From Streptomyces sp. M92 (GTDB lineage Bacteria > Actinomycetota > Actinomycetes > Streptomycetales > Streptomycetaceae), in the NCBI RefSeq assembly GCF_028473745.1, contig NZ_CP101137.1, positions 1,240,001-1,304,000 on the forward strand: 64,000 bases of DNA, read 5' to 3'. Of the stretch, positions 47,150 to 58,138 are shown in pieces. The notes under the pieces were generated by a model that worked only from the letters and a program-made list of their open reading frames with translations, was not told the DNA's origin and searched no databases. Made by a program: the position numbers and the translations under genes. Within the stretch, counting starts at the first letter, position 1; each line of letters opens with the position of its first letter.

Positions 47150-50100
47150 ATGACCACGGGCGAAGTCCGCACGGGCGGACGGGTCGACAGCGAAGGAACG
47201 GCCGACGGTGGCGGATCCGTCGATGACGGCGGATCGGTCGACGGCGGCGGCGGATCGGTCGACAGCAGGCGTGAGGAGCTGGTGCGGGCCAGGCTCGCCG
47301 GGGGCCGCGGCGGCCGGCGGGCCGCCGTCACCCCCGTCGACCGCGACGGCCCGCTCGCCCTCTCCCACGGGCAGCAGCAGATGTGGTTCCTCAGCCGGCT
47401 CGACCCGGACAGCTGGGAGTACAGCGTCCCCGTGGTGCTGCGGCTGCGCGGCCGGCTCTCCACCGAGCCGCTGCGCCGGGGCTTCGAGGAACTGGTGGCC
47501 CGCCACGAGATCCTGCGCACCCGCTACGCCCTGGACGGCACCGATCCGGTCCAGCTGATCGACCCTCCCGGCCGGTTCGACCTCCCCGTCGACGACCTCA
47601 CCGGCACCGGCACCCCCGCCGAGCGCGAGGAGCGGGCCCGCCGGCTCGCCGAGGCCGAACCGGGCCGCCCGTTCGACCTGGCCGAGGGCGCCCCGCTGCG
47701 GGCGCGGCTGATCCGCGTCGAGGAGGACGACCACCTGCTGGTCGTCGTCTTCCAACACGTGGCCTGCGACGAGTGGTCCGTGGGGCTGTTCCTCGGTGAA
47801 CTGGCCGCCCTGTACGAGGCGTTCGGCCGCGACGAGCCCTCGCCGCTCGCCCCGCTCCCCGTGCAGTACGCCGACTACGCGGCCTGGCAGCGCCGCCGCC
47901 TCGGCTCCGGGGAACTCGACCGGCAGCTCGACCACTGGCGGGACCGGCTCGCCGGCCTCACCCCGCTGGAGGTGCCGACCGACCGCCGGCGCCCCTCCAC
48001 CCGGTCCTACGCCGGGGACGCGGTCCCCGTCCATCTGCCGGCCCCGCTGGCCGGCACGCTGCGCGACCTGGGCGCCGAGCACGGAGCCACCCTCTTCCAC
48101 ACCCTCCTCGCCGGCTACCAGGGCCTGCTCTCCCGCTACACCGGCCGCGACGACATCGCCGTGGGCACCGTGGTCTCCGGCCGCGACCGGCCCGAGCTGG
48201 AAGGGCTCATCGGCTACGGGATCAACACCCTGGTCCTGCGCGGCCGGTGGCAGGGCGACCCGACCTTCCGGCAGCTCCTCACCGGCGCCCGGGAGACCGT
48301 CCTGGACGCCTTCGACCACCAGGAGTACCCCTTCGCCCGGCTCGTCGACGAGCTGGCCCCGGCACGGGACATGTCCCGCACCCCGCTGTGCCAGGTCGCG
48401 TTCACCATGCACCGCGAACGCACCACCGGTTTCACCCTGCCCGGCGTCGTCACCGAGCCCCTGACCGCCACCTCACAGGTCTCCCGCTTCGACCTCACCC
48501 TCCAGCTCCGCGAGGCCGACGACGGCTCCGTCACCGGCACCCTGGAGTACAGCACCGCCCTCTACGACCGGGCCACCGTCGAGCGCCTCGCCCGCCACCT
48601 GCGACGGCTCCTGGCGTCCGCCGCGGCCGACCCGGACCGGCCCCTGTCCCGCCTGGACATGCTCGACGAGGACGACCTCGCCGTGCTGCTGCCCGAGGTC
48701 CACACCTTCGACGCGCCCACCCGCTGCGTCCACCAGCTCGTCGAGGAACGCGCCGCCGCCACCCCCGACGCCGTCGCCGTGGTCTGCGGCACCGAAAGCC
48801 TCACCTACGCCGAGCTGAACACCCGCGCCAACCGTCTCGCCCACCGCCTGCGCTCCCTCGGCGCCGCCCCCGGCCGCCTCGTCGCCGTCGCCCTCGACCG
48901 CGGCCCGCACCTGGTGCCCGCCCTGCTCGGCGTCCTCAAGTCCGGCGCCGGCTACCTGCCGCTGGACCCCGAGCACCCCGCCGACCGTATCGCCTACACG
49001 CTCCGCGACGCGGGTGCCGACCTCGTCGTCACCTCCACCGGGCACACCGCCCACCTGCGCGACGCCGCCGGGGGCCGGCTGGTCGTCCTCGACGACCCCG
49101 CCGAGGCCGCCGCGCTGGCCGCCGCCCCCGGCCACGACCCGGACTCCGGCGTCACCCCCGGCGACCTGATCTACACGATCTACACCTCCGGCTCCACCGG
49201 CCGGCCCAAGGGCGTCGGTCTCAGCCACACCAACGTGCTGCGCCTGTTCACCGCCACCGAGGAGCACTTCGGCTTCGGCGAGCACGACGTGTGGACGCTG
49301 TTCCACTCGTACGCCTTCGACATGTCGGTGTGGGAGATCTGGGGCGCCCTCGCCCACGGCGGCCGGCTCGTCGTCGTACCGCCGGACGTCTCCCGGTCCC
49401 CGGAGGACTTCCTGCGCCTGCTCGCCGAGCAGCAGGTCACCGTTCTCAACCAGACCCCGTCCGCCTTCCGCGGCCTGGTCTCCCTGGCCGCCGAGGACCA
49501 CCCCCTGATCGGCGAACTCGCCGTCCGCGTGATCTCGTTCGGCGGCGAGCGGCTCGACATCCCCGCCCTGCGCCCCTGGGTGGAGCGCCGCGGCCTCGAC
49601 GCCACCGCCATCGCCAACCTGTACGGCATCACCGAGACCTGCGTCCACACCACGTTCCACCTCGTCACCGAGGCCGACCTGGACGCCGAGACCGGCAACC
49701 CGGTCGGCGTGCCGCTGCGCGACCTCCAGGTCCACCTGCTCGGCCCGCACGGCGAACTCGTGCCCGTCGGCGTGCCCGGCGAGATCCACGTCGGCGGCCC
49801 CGGCGTCGCCCTCATGTATCTCGGCCGCCCCTCCCTCACCGCCGAACGTTTCGTGCCCGACCCCTACGGCACCCCCGGCACCCGCCTCTACCGCAGCGGC
49901 GACCTCGCCTCCCGGCGTCCCGACGGCAGCCTCGACTACCTGGGCCGCATCGACCACCAGGTCAAGATCCGCGGTCACCGCATCGAACTCGGCGAGATCA
50001 AGGCCGCGCTCACCACGCATCCCCGGGTCCGCGACGCCGTGGTCGTCGCCCGCGAGGACACCCCCGGCGACCGCCGCCTCATCGCCTACGTCGTGCCCAC

Positions 50101-53100
50101 CGGCGACGCCGTCGCCGCGCCCAGCGAACTGCGCGCCCTGCTCGCCCGTACGCTGCCCGACTACATGATCCCGGCCGCGTTCCTCGTCGTCGGCCGCATC
50201 CCGCTCACCGTCAACGGCAAGCTCGACCAGGCCGCCCTGCCGGCCCCCGACCGCAGTGCCCTCGGCGTCGACGCCGCGCACGTGGCGCCGCGCACGCCCG
50301 CCGAGGAGGAGATGGTCGCCGTCTGGCGCGACGTCCTCGGAGTGGAGACGGTGGGCGTCGAGGACAGCTTCTTCGACCTGGGCGGCGACTCCCTGCGCGC
50401 CGTCGCCCTGGTCGGCGCCCTGCGGGGCAGCGAGTACGACGTCACCGTCCGCGACGTCTTCGAGCACCGGACGCCCGCCGAACTCGTCGCCTTCGTCACC
50501 GGCCGCCCCGCGCCCGCCGCCCCCCGGCAACCCGTCGCGCCCTTCGCCCTGCTCGGCGAGGAGGACCGCGGCCGTCTCCCCGAGGGACTGGTGGACGCCT
50601 ACCCGCTGGCCCAGGTGCAGCTCGGCATGGTCGTGGAGATGCTCGCCGACGACGGCCGCAACCACTACCACAATTCCACCTGCTTCCGGATTCTCGACGA
50701 ACGCCCCCTCGCCCCGGACGTCCTCCAGCGGACCGTCGACACCGTCCTGGCCCGCCACGAGATCCTCCGGTCCAGTTTCGCGGTCGAGGGCTACTCCGTC
50801 CCGCTCCAGCTCGTGCACCCCGCCGCCGACGTGCACTCCCCCGTCGCCGCACGGGACCTCACCGGCCTGGACGCCGACGCCGTCGAAGCGTCGCTGCGCG
50901 CCTACATGGCCCAGGAGCGCACCCAGCTCTTCGACCTCACCCGCGCCCCGCTGATCCGCTTCACCGGGCACGCCTGCGACGACGGCTCCTGGTGGCTGAC
51001 CCTCACCGAATGCCACGCCGTCCTCGAAGGATGGAGCCACCACTCCCTCCTGATGGAACTCGTCACCACCTACCACGCGCTGCGCGCCGACGAGCCCGTC
51101 CCCGACCCGGACACCCCCGACATCCGGTACGCGGACTTCGTCGCCGCCGAACTGGAATCCCTCGCCGCCGAGGAGGACCGCGCCTACTGGAGGGGCATCC
51201 TCGACGAGCACACGCCCTTCGAGATCCCCTCCGGTCTCGGCGACGATCCGGCCACCACCCCCGGCGGCCTCAACCGCTCCTGGGTTCCTTACCACGACCT
51301 GGAGGCCGGCCTGCGCACCCTCGCCACGCAGGCCAAGGTGCCGATCAAGAGCGTCCTGCACGCCGCGCACCTCAAGGTGATGAGCCAGCTCACTCCCGAG
51401 GAGGCGTTCTTCACCGGCCTCGTCACCAACGCCCGTCCGGAGGCGGCCGGCGCGGAACGGGTCTACGGCGTGTACCTCAACCCGCTGCCGTTCGCCCACC
51501 GGCGCGGCGCCCGCACCTGGCGGGAACTGGTGCGTGAGGTCTTCGACCAGGAGATCGAGGTCTGGCCGCACCGCCGCTACCCCCTCGGCGCCATGCAACG
51601 CGAACTCGGCGGCGGCGAACGTCTCGTCAACGTCCGTTTCAGCTACCAGAACTTCCGCCAGGTCGACCAGGACCTCGTCGACTACCCGGCCACGATCGAC
51701 GACAGCCCCACCGAGTTCCCGCTCGGAGTCTCCACCCGCGCGGGCTTCATGGTGATCACCGGCCACCGGCACCACTTCGGCCGGGCGGCGGTGGACCGGC
51801 TGGCGGCGATGTACCGGGCGGTGCTGGAGTCCATGGCCGCCGACGTGGACGGCGACGCCCGCGAGACCTTCCTGCCGACCGGCGAACGCGAGCGGGTGCT
51901 GACCACCTGGAACGACTCCACGGTGCCGGTCCCGCAGTGTTCCGTGCCGGAGTTGATCGCGGAGCAGGTGGCGCGGCGCCCGGACGCGGTGGCCGTCGAG
52001 TCGGGCGGTGAGGCGGTGTCGTTCGCGGAGCTGGACGCCCGCGCGAATCGTCTGGCCCACCGGCTGCGGGAGGCCGGCGTGGGGCCCGAGTCGTCGGTGG
52101 CTGTCCTGCTGGACCGGTCGGCCGACCTGATCGTGGCACTGCTCGCGGTCTGGCGCGCGGGAGCCGGCTACGTCCCCATGGACCCCGTCCTGCCCGCCGG
52201 CCGGATCACCGCCATGGTCACGGACGCCGGTGTGCAGGTGGCGGTCACGTCCGCCGCGTATGCCGACCGGTTCGTGGTGCCGGTGGTGCGGGTCGAGGAC
52301 GACTACTCGCGCCTGCCCCAGTCGGCCCCCGACGTGCCCCTGGACCTGGACTCGGTGGCGTACACCGTGTTCACCTCCGGCTCGACGGGCCGCCCCAAGG
52401 GCGTGCAGGTCACCCACCGCAACCTGGTCAATCATGTCGACTGGGCCGTACGGGAACTGACCTCGGCCGGCTCCGGCGGCGCACCCGTCTTCTCGTCCGT
52501 CGCCTTCGACCTCGTCGTCCCCAACCTGTGGGCACCCCTCGCCGCCGGACAACGCACCTGGCTCCACCACGGCGAACTCACCGAGCTGGGCTCCGCACTG
52601 ACAGGCGCAGGTCCCTTCTCCTTCATCAAGCTCACGCCCGGCCACCTCGAAGTTCTCTCGGGTCAGGTCAGTGACGAGGAGATCTCCACCCTGGCCGGCA
52701 AGGTCGTCGTCGCCGGCGAAGCACTCCCGGGCGCCCTGGTCGAACGCTGGCGCCAGACCCTCGGCGACGAAAAGGTCCTCAACGAGTACGGGCCGACCGA
52801 GACCACCGTCGGCACCTGCGTCTTCCCGCTCGCTGAGGCCTTCGACGGCGTCGTACCCATCGGCCGGCCCCTGCCCAACATGACCATGCGCGTCCTGGAC
52901 CCCCAGCTCCAGCCCGTCCCCGTAGGGGCGGTGGGTGAACTCTTCGTCGGCGGCGCCGGCGTGGCCCGCGGCTACGTGGGAGACCCGGCCCGCACCGCCG
53001 ACAAGTTCGTGCCGGACGTCTACGGCCCGGCGGGCAGCCGGATGTACCGCACCGGAGACCTCGCACGCTGGCGGCACGACGGAGCCGTCGAATTCCTCGG

Positions 53101-56100
53101 CCGCATCGACGACCAGGTCAAGATCCGCGGCTACCGCATCGAACTCGGCGAAGTACGCGCCGCACTCGTAGCCCAGCCCGGTGTCACCGACGCGGCAGTC
53201 ATCGTCTCCGAGGGCGACCAGCGGTTGATCGCCTACATCGTCGGCGAAACCCCCGACCTCACGGACCTCCTGCCCGAATACATGATCCCGTCCCACTACG
53301 TGCAGGTGGACGCGATCCCTCTGACGGCCAACGGCAAACTCGACCGCCGCGCCCTGCCCGACCCGGACCAGACCGCCACGGACACCTACGTCGCCCCCCG
53401 CACCCCCGCCGAAGAACGCATCGCCGCGATCTGGAGCAAGGTGCTCGGCGTCGAACGGATCGGAGTCGAGGACAACTTCTTCGACCTCGGCGGACACTCC
53501 ATCAAGGCCATCGCCCTGGTCGGCGCCCTACGCGCCGAAGGCTTCGAAGCCGCCGTACGCGACGTCTTCCAACACCGCACGGTCGCCAACCTCGCCGCCA
53601 CCCTGAGGGACGGCGGCGAAACCACCGACACCCACCAGCCGGTGGAACCGTTCGCCCTCATCGGCGACGAAGACCGCAACCGCCTCCCGGACGGACTCGT
53701 CGACGCCTACCCGCTGGCACAGGTCCAGCTCGGCATGCTGGTCGAGATGCTTGCCGACGACGGGCGGAACAAGTACCACAATACGACGACGTTCCGGATC
53801 AAGGACGGCCGTCCGTTCGACGTGGACGCCCTCCGTCGCGCCGGACGGTCCGTGGTGGAGCGGCACGAGATGCTGAGGGCGTCCTTCGACCTCGACGCCT
53901 TCTCGGTGCCTCTTCAGCTGATCCATGCGACGGCGGAACTCCCCGTCACCGTGCTCGATCTCCGTGGCAAGAGCTTCGAGCAGCAGGCCGAGGCACGCCG
54001 GGCCCACATAATCACCGAGCGGGCCACCGCCTTCCAGCTCGACCGGGCCCCGCTGCTCCGCGTCTCGGCACTGGTCGAGTCCGACGAGGCATGGTGGCTG
54101 TCGGTCAGCGTCTGCCACCCGATCACGGAGGGCTGGAGCCATCGAACCCTCCTCAGCGACATCGTCGAGGGCTACCTGCGCCTGCGCGCCGGCGAGGAGC
54201 TGCGCGAGGCCACGGTGCCCGGAGTCCGGTACGCGGACTTCGTCGCGGCGGAGCAGGCGTCCCTCGACTCCGAGGATGACCGCTCCTACTGGCGGGGCCT
54301 CCTCACCGACCACGCCAAGTTCGAACTGCCGGCCGGCTGGGGCGACGCCGAGCCCGCCGACCAGGCGGTGACCGTGAAGGTGCCGCTCGCCGATCTCACC
54401 ACGGCACTGCAGTCCGCGGCACGTACCACGAGCACCTCGCTCAAGGCGGTCCTGCACGCGGCACACCTCAAGGTGATGAGCCAGCTCACGGCCGAGGACT
54501 CCTTCTGCACCGGCCTCGTCTCCAGCGGCCGGCCCGAGCACGAGGGCGCTGAGCGGGTCTACGGCATGTACCTCAACACGGTGCCCTTCGCCTACCGGCG
54601 CGGTGCCCGAACCTGGGCCGAACTCATCCACCAGGTCTTCGACCGGGAGACCGAGCTGTGGCCGCACCGCCGCTTCCCCATGCCGGTGATGCAGCGGGAG
54701 CTGGGCGACGGTACGCGGCTTCTCGACGTCCGCTTCAGCTACCTCGACCTCTCCGACGCCCAGGCCGACAGCGAGCTCGTCGACGCGGACTCCGGGGACG
54801 GTGAGGGCGCCACCGAGTTCGGCCTGGCCGTCGCCGCCCGGGGCAGCGGACTGCTGCTCACCGCGGACCCGGCGGTACTCGGCCGGGCGGCGGTGGACCG
54901 GCTGGCGGCGATGTACCGGGCGGTGCTGGAGTCCATGGCCGCCGACGTGGACGGCGACGCCCGCGAGACCTTCCTGCCGACCGGCGAACGCGAGCGGGTG
55001 CTGACCACCTGGAACGACTCCACGGTGCCGGTACCGCAGTGTTCCGTGCCGGAGTTGATCGCCGAGCAGGTCGAGCGGCGCCCGGACGCGGTGGCCGTCG
55101 AGTCGGACGGTGAGACGGTGTCGTTCGCGGAGCTGGACGCCCGCGCCAATCGTCTCGCACACCGACTGCGTGAGACCGGCGTGGGACCCGAGTCGTCAGT
55201 GGCCGTGCTACTGGACCGCTCGGCCGACCTGATCGTGACACTGCTCGCGGTCTGGCGCGCGGGAGCCGGCTACGTCCCCATGGACCCCGTCCTGCCCGCC
55301 GGACGCATCACCGGCATGGTCACGGACGCCCAGGCTCGGGTGGCGGTCACCTCCGCCGCGTACGCCGACCGCTTCGACGTACCCGTCGTACACGCGGACG
55401 AGGACCTGACCCACCTGCCGACCACCGCACCCGCGACCGCCATGGACCTGGACACGGTCGCCTACACCGTGTTCACCTCCGGCTCCACGGGCCGCCCCAA
55501 GGGCGTCCAGGTCACCCACCGCAACCTGGTCAACCACATCCACTGGGCCGTACGGGAACTGACCTCGGCCGGCACCGGCGGCGCACCCGTCTTCTCGTCC
55601 GTCGCCTTCGACCTCGTCGTCCCCAACCTCTGGGCACCCCTCGCCGCCGGACAACGCACCTGGCTCCACAACGGCGAACTCACCGACCTCGGATCGGCCC
55701 TGACCAAAACGGGACCCTTCTCCTTCATCAAACTCACCCCCGGCCACCTCGAAATCCTCTCCGGCCAACTGACGGACGACGAGATCACCACCCTGACCGG
55801 CAAGATCGTCGTCGCCGGCGAAGCACTCCCGGGCGCCCTCGTCGAACGCTGGCGCCAGACCCTCGGCGACGAAAAGGTCCTCAACGAATACGGACCGACC
55901 GAGACCACCGTCGGCACCTGCGTCTTCCCGCTCGTGGAGGCCTTCGCCGGCGTCGTACCCATCGGCCGCCCCCTGCCCAACATGACCATGCGCGTCCTGG
56001 ACACCCACCTCCAGCCCGTCCCCATCGGGGCGGTCGGTGAGCTGTTCGTAGGCGGCCAGGGTGTGGCCCGGGGCTATGCCGGAGACCCGGCCCGCACCGC

Positions 56101-58138
56101 GAGCCGCTTCCTGCCCGACCCGCACGGCCCGGCGGGCAGCCGGATGTACCGCACCGGAGACCTCGCCCGCTGGCGTACGGACGGAGCCGTCGAATTCCTC
56201 GGCCGCATCGACGACCAGGTCAAGATCCGCGGCTACCGCATCGAACTCGGCGAAGTACGCGCCGCCCTCATCACCCAGCCCGGCATCACCGACGCCGCAG
56301 TCACCGTCTCCGAACAGGACCAACGCCTCATCGCCTACATCGTCGGCGAAACCCCCGACCTCACCGACGCCCTCCCCGAATACATGATCCCGTCCCACTA
56401 CATACAGCTGGACGCGATCCCCCTCACCGCCAACGGCAAACTCGACCGCCGCGCCCTCCCCGACCCGGACGACACCACCACCACCGACACCTACATCGCC
56501 CCCCGCACCCCCACCGAAGAACGCATCGCCGCCATCTGGAGCAAGGTACTCGGCGTCGAACGAATCGGTGCCGAGGACAACTTCTTCGACCTCGGCGGAC
56601 ACTCCATCAAGGCCATCGCCCTGGTCGGCGCCCTGCGCGCCGAAGGCTTCGAAGCCGCCGTACGCGACGTCTTCCAACACCGCACGGTCGCCAACCTCGC
56701 CGCCACACTCACACACGGCGGCGACACCACCGACAGCCACCAGCCGGTGCAACCGTTCGCCCTCATCGCCGACGAAGACCGCGACCGCCTCCCCGACGGA
56801 ACCGTCGACGCCTACCCGGTCGCCAAGGTGCAGCTCGGCATGCTGGTCGAGATGCTCGCGGGCGACGGGCTGCACAAGTACCACAACACGGCGACCTTCC
56901 GGATCAACGACGGACGTCCCTTCGACACCGAGGCCCTGCGTCACGCGGCGCGCACCGTGGTGGAGCGGCACGAGATGCTGCGGACCTCCTTCGACCTGGA
57001 GGGCTTCTCGGTGCCGTTGCAGCTGGTGCATCCGGTCGCCGAACCCCAGGTCGTGGTGCGGGACCTGCGTGGCACGGACGCCGAGGGGTTCACCGCGGCA
57101 CGGCAGGAGCACATCGCCGCCGAGCGGGCCGCGCTGTTCGACCTGGAGCGGCCGCCGCTGCTGCGGTTCGCCGCGTTGGTCGAGTCGGACGAGGCATGGC
57201 ACCTGGGCTTCACCCACTGCCACGCCATCACGGAGGGCTGGAGCCAGCAGTCGCTGCTGCGGGAGGTCCTCGGCCTGTACCAGACGTACGCGGCCGGCGA
57301 AGTGCCCGGCGAACCGGAGCCGGTGGCCGTTCGCTACGCCGACTTCGTCGCCGCCGAGCAGCAGGCCCTCGCCTCCGACGAGGACCGCTCGTACTGGCAG
57401 GGCATCGTCGACGAGTACGCGCCGTGCCGGCTGCCGCAGGAGTGGGGCGCGGGGAACGGCGCTCCGCGGGAGGACTTCAAGCTCTCCGTGGACTTCCGCG
57501 ACATCGAGCCGGAGCTGCGCGAGTTGGCCCGGTCCACCGACACCTCGTTCAAGGCGGTCCTGCTCGCCACTCACCTGAGGGTGCTCGCCACCGTCGCCGG
57601 TGAGGACGCCTTCCACACCGGCGTGGTCTACAGCGCCCGTCCCGAGACGCCGGGTAGCGAACGCGTGTTCGGCATGTACCTCAACACGCTGCCCTTCGCG
57701 CACGACCGGACCGCACGCACCTGGCGGGAGCTGGTGCGCCAGGTCTTCGACCGGGAGGCCGAGGTGTATCCGCACCGGCGGTACCCGTTGCCCGCCGTGC
57801 AGCAACTGGCGGGCGGAAGGAGGTTGTTCGACGTGATGTACCGGTACCAGGACTTCCACCAGACCGCCGGCACCGCGGTCGACGTGCAGGCCGGCGCGGG
57901 CGACAGCTCGAACGAGTTCACGCTGTCCGTGGCCAATGTGCCCGGCCGGCTGGTGCTGCGCGCGGTGAGCACCGGTCTCGACCGGGCGAACGCCGAGCGA
58001 GTGGCGGGGATGTACCGGGCGGTGCTGGACGCCATGGCCACCGACCCGGACGGCGACGTGCACACCTCTCTGCTGTCCGTTACGGAACTGGCCCAGGTGC
58101 TGGACGACTTCAACGACACCGAGGTGGAGTGGGGATGA
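47150..58138 (+). CDS. Three-module NRPS with terminal C domain: C-A-PCP-C-A-PCP-C-A-PCP-C
   Basis: 3,662 residues. A Gly/Asp/Ser-rich leader (1-60) precedes C1 (about 65-490; QHVACDEWS near 201). A1 is 520-1035 and PCP1 has LGGDS near 1078. C2 starts near 1149 with CHAVLEGWS at 1288. A2 is 1597-2070, PCP2 near 2114. C3 starts near 2184 with CHPITEGWS near 2320. A3 is 2631-3105, PCP3 near 3148. C4 starts near 3219 with CHAITEGWS at 3357. A1 code DMWNSGLVHK resembles Thr (DFWNIGMVHK from memory). A2 and A3 share DLPKVAEVGK (Asn-like). C2-C4 begin with a [10 protein letters not shown] type C1 motif, unlike the canonical C domains. No E domains. Confidence 0.93.
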   Translation: MTTGEVRTGGRVDSEGTADGGGSVDDGGSVDGGGGSVDSRREELVRARLAGGRGGRRAAVTPVDRDGPLALSHGQQQMWFLSRLDPDSWEYSVPVVLRLRGRLSTEPLRRGFEELVARHEILRTRYALDGTDPVQLIDPPGRFDLPVDDLTGTGTPAEREERARRLAEAEPGRPFDLAEGAPLRARLIRVEEDDHLLVVVFQHVACDEWSVGLFLGELAALYEAFGRDEPSPLAPLPVQYADYAAWQRRRLGSGELDRQLDHWRDRLAGLTPLEVPTDRRRPSTRSYAGDAVPVHLPAPLAGTLRDLGAEHGATLFHTLLAGYQGLLSRYTGRDDIAVGTVVSGRDRPELEGLIGYGINTLVLRGRWQGDPTFRQLLTGARETVLDAFDHQEYPFARLVDELAPARDMSRTPLCQVAFTMHRERTTGFTLPGVVTEPLTATSQVSRFDLTLQLREADDGSVTGTLEYSTALYDRATVERLARHLRRLLASAAADPDRPLSRLDMLDEDDLAVLLPEVHTFDAPTRCVHQLVEERAAATPDAVAVVCGTESLTYAELNTRANRLAHRLRSLGAAPGRLVAVALDRGPHLVPALLGVLKSGAGYLPLDPEHPADRIAYTLRDAGADLVVTSTGHTAHLRDAAGGRLVVLDDPAEAAALAAAPGHDPDSGVTPGDLIYTIYTSGSTGRPKGVGLSHTNVLRLFTATEEHFGFGEHDVWTLFHSYAFDMSVWEIWGALAHGGRLVVVPPDVSRSPEDFLRLLAEQQVTVLNQTPSAFRGLVSLAAEDHPLIGELAVRVISFGGERLDIPALRPWVERRGLDATAIANLYGITETCVHTTFHLVTEADLDAETGNPVGVPLRDLQVHLLGPHGELVPVGVPGEIHVGGPGVALMYLGRPSLTAERFVPDPYGTPGTRLYRSGDLASRRPDGSLDYLGRIDHQVKIRGHRIELGEIKAALTTHPRVRDAVVVAREDTPGDRRLIAYVVPTGDAVAAPSELRALLARTLPDYMIPAAFLVVGRIPLTVNGKLDQAALPAPDRSALGVDAAHVAPRTPAEEEMVAVWRDVLGVETVGVEDSFFDLGGDSLRAVALVGALRGSEYDVTVRDVFEHRTPAELVAFVTGRPAPAAPRQPVAPFALLGEEDRGRLPEGLVDAYPLAQVQLGMVVEMLADDGRNHYHNSTCFRILDERPLAPDVLQRTVDTVLARHEILRSSFAVEGYSVPLQLVHPAADVHSPVAARDLTGLDADAVEASLRAYMAQERTQLFDLTRAPLIRFTGHACDDGSWWLTLTECHAVLEGWSHHSLLMELVTTYHALRADEPVPDPDTPDIRYADFVAAELESLAAEEDRAYWRGILDEHTPFEIPSGLGDDPATTPGGLNRSWVPYHDLEAGLRTLATQAKVPIKSVLHAAHLKVMSQLTPEEAFFTGLVTNARPEAAGAERVYGVYLNPLPFAHRRGARTWRELVREVFDQEIEVWPHRRYPLGAMQRELGGGERLVNVRFSYQNFRQVDQDLVDYPATIDDSPTEFPLGVSTRAGFMVITGHRHHFGRAAVDRLAAMYRAVLESMAADVDGDARETFLPTGERERVLTTWNDSTVPVPQCSVPELIAEQVARRPDAVAVESGGEAVSFAELDARANRLAHRLREAGVGPESSVAVLLDRSADLIVALLAVWRAGAGYVPMDPVLPAGRITAMVTDAGVQVAVTSAAYADRFVVPVVRVEDDYSRLPQSAPDVPLDLDSVAYTVFTSGSTGRPKGVQVTHRNLVNHVDWAVRELTSAGSGGAPVFSSVAFDLVVPNLWAPLAAGQRTWLHHGELTELGSALTGAGPFSFIKLTPGHLEVLSGQVSDEEISTLAGKVVVAGEALPGALVERWRQTLGDEKVLNEYGPTETTVGTCVFPLAEAFDGVVPIGRPLPNMTMRVLDPQLQPVPVGAVGELFVGGAGVARGYVGDPARTADKFVPDVYGPAGSRMYRTGDLARWRHDGAVEFLGRIDDQVKIRGYRIELGEVRAALVAQPGVTDAAVIVSEGDQRLIAYIVGETPDLTDLLPEYMIPSHYVQVDAIPLTANGKLDRRALPDPDQTATDTYVAPRTPAEERIAAIWSKVLGVERIGVEDNFFDLGGHSIKAIALVGALRAEGFEAAVRDVFQHRTVANLAATLRDGGETTDTHQPVEPFALIGDEDRNRLPDGLVDAYPLAQVQLGMLVEMLADDGRNKYHNTTTFRIKDGRPFDVDALRRAGRSVVERHEMLRASFDLDAFSVPLQLIHATAELPVTVLDLRGKSFEQQAEARRAHIITERATAFQLDRAPLLRVSALVESDEAWWLSVSVCHPITEGWSHRTLLSDIVEGYLRLRAGEELREATVPGVRYADFVAAEQASLDSEDDRSYWRGLLTDHAKFELPAGWGDAEPADQAVTVKVPLADLTTALQSAARTTSTSLKAVLHAAHLKVMSQLTAEDSFCTGLVSSGRPEHEGAERVYGMYLNTVPFAYRRGARTWAELIHQVFDRETELWPHRRFPMPVMQRELGDGTRLLDVRFSYLDLSDAQADSELVDADSGDGEGATEFGLAVAARGSGLLLTADPAVLGRAAVDRLAAMYRAVLESMAADVDGDARETFLPTGERERVLTTWNDSTVPVPQCSVPELIAEQVERRPDAVAVESDGETVSFAELDARANRLAHRLRETGVGPESSVAVLLDRSADLIVTLLAVWRAGAGYVPMDPVLPAGRITGMVTDAQARVAVTSAAYADRFDVPVVHADEDLTHLPTTAPATAMDLDTVAYTVFTSGSTGRPKGVQVTHRNLVNHIHWAVRELTSAGTGGAPVFSSVAFDLVVPNLWAPLAAGQRTWLHNGELTDLGSALTKTGPFSFIKLTPGHLEILSGQLTDDEITTLTGKIVVAGEALPGALVERWRQTLGDEKVLNEYGPTETTVGTCVFPLVEAFAGVVPIGRPLPNMTMRVLDTHLQPVPIGAVGELFVGGQGVARGYAGDPARTASRFLPDPHGPAGSRMYRTGDLARWRTDGAVEFLGRIDDQVKIRGYRIELGEVRAALITQPGITDAAVTVSEQDQRLIAYIVGETPDLTDALPEYMIPSHYIQLDAIPLTANGKLDRRALPDPDDTTTTDTYIAPRTPTEERIAAIWSKVLGVERIGAEDNFFDLGGHSIKAIALVGALRAEGFEAAVRDVFQHRTVANLAATLTHGGDTTDSHQPVQPFALIADEDRDRLPDGTVDAYPVAKVQLGMLVEMLAGDGLHKYHNTATFRINDGRPFDTEALRHAARTVVERHEMLRTSFDLEGFSVPLQLVHPVAEPQVVVRDLRGTDAEGFTAARQEHIAAERAALFDLERPPLLRFAALVESDEAWHLGFTHCHAITEGWSQQSLLREVLGLYQTYAAGEVPGEPEPVAVRYADFVAAEQQALASDEDRSYWQGIVDEYAPCRLPQEWGAGNGAPREDFKLSVDFRDIEPELRELARSTDTSFKAVLLATHLRVLATVAGEDAFHTGVVYSARPETPGSERVFGMYLNTLPFAHDRTARTWRELVRQVFDREAEVYPHRRYPLPAVQQLAGGRRLFDVMYRYQDFHQTAGTAVDVQAGAGDSSNEFTLSVANVPGRLVLRAVSTGLDRANAERVAGMYRAVLDAMATDPDGDVHTSLLSVTELAQVLDDFNDTEVEWG
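51779..51930 (+). repeat. Recombined C-A linker, copy 1
   Basis: These 152 bases at the end of a C domain and the start of the following A domain are identical to 54881-55032. They mark the edge of a module-sized duplication inside the large NRPS gene. Confidence 0.85.
54881..55032 (+). repeat. Recombined C-A linker, copy 2
   Basis: Identical to 51779-51930. High DNA identity continues patchily through the following A domain and is shared with the second A domain of the first NRPS (for example the segment around 40,375-40,495 and 53,037-53,150). Confidence 0.85.

Noticed and set aside
48473..53497. 1,674-codon minus-strand open frame opposite the NRPS
   Set aside because: Antisense shadow of strongly conserved A, C and PCP domains.
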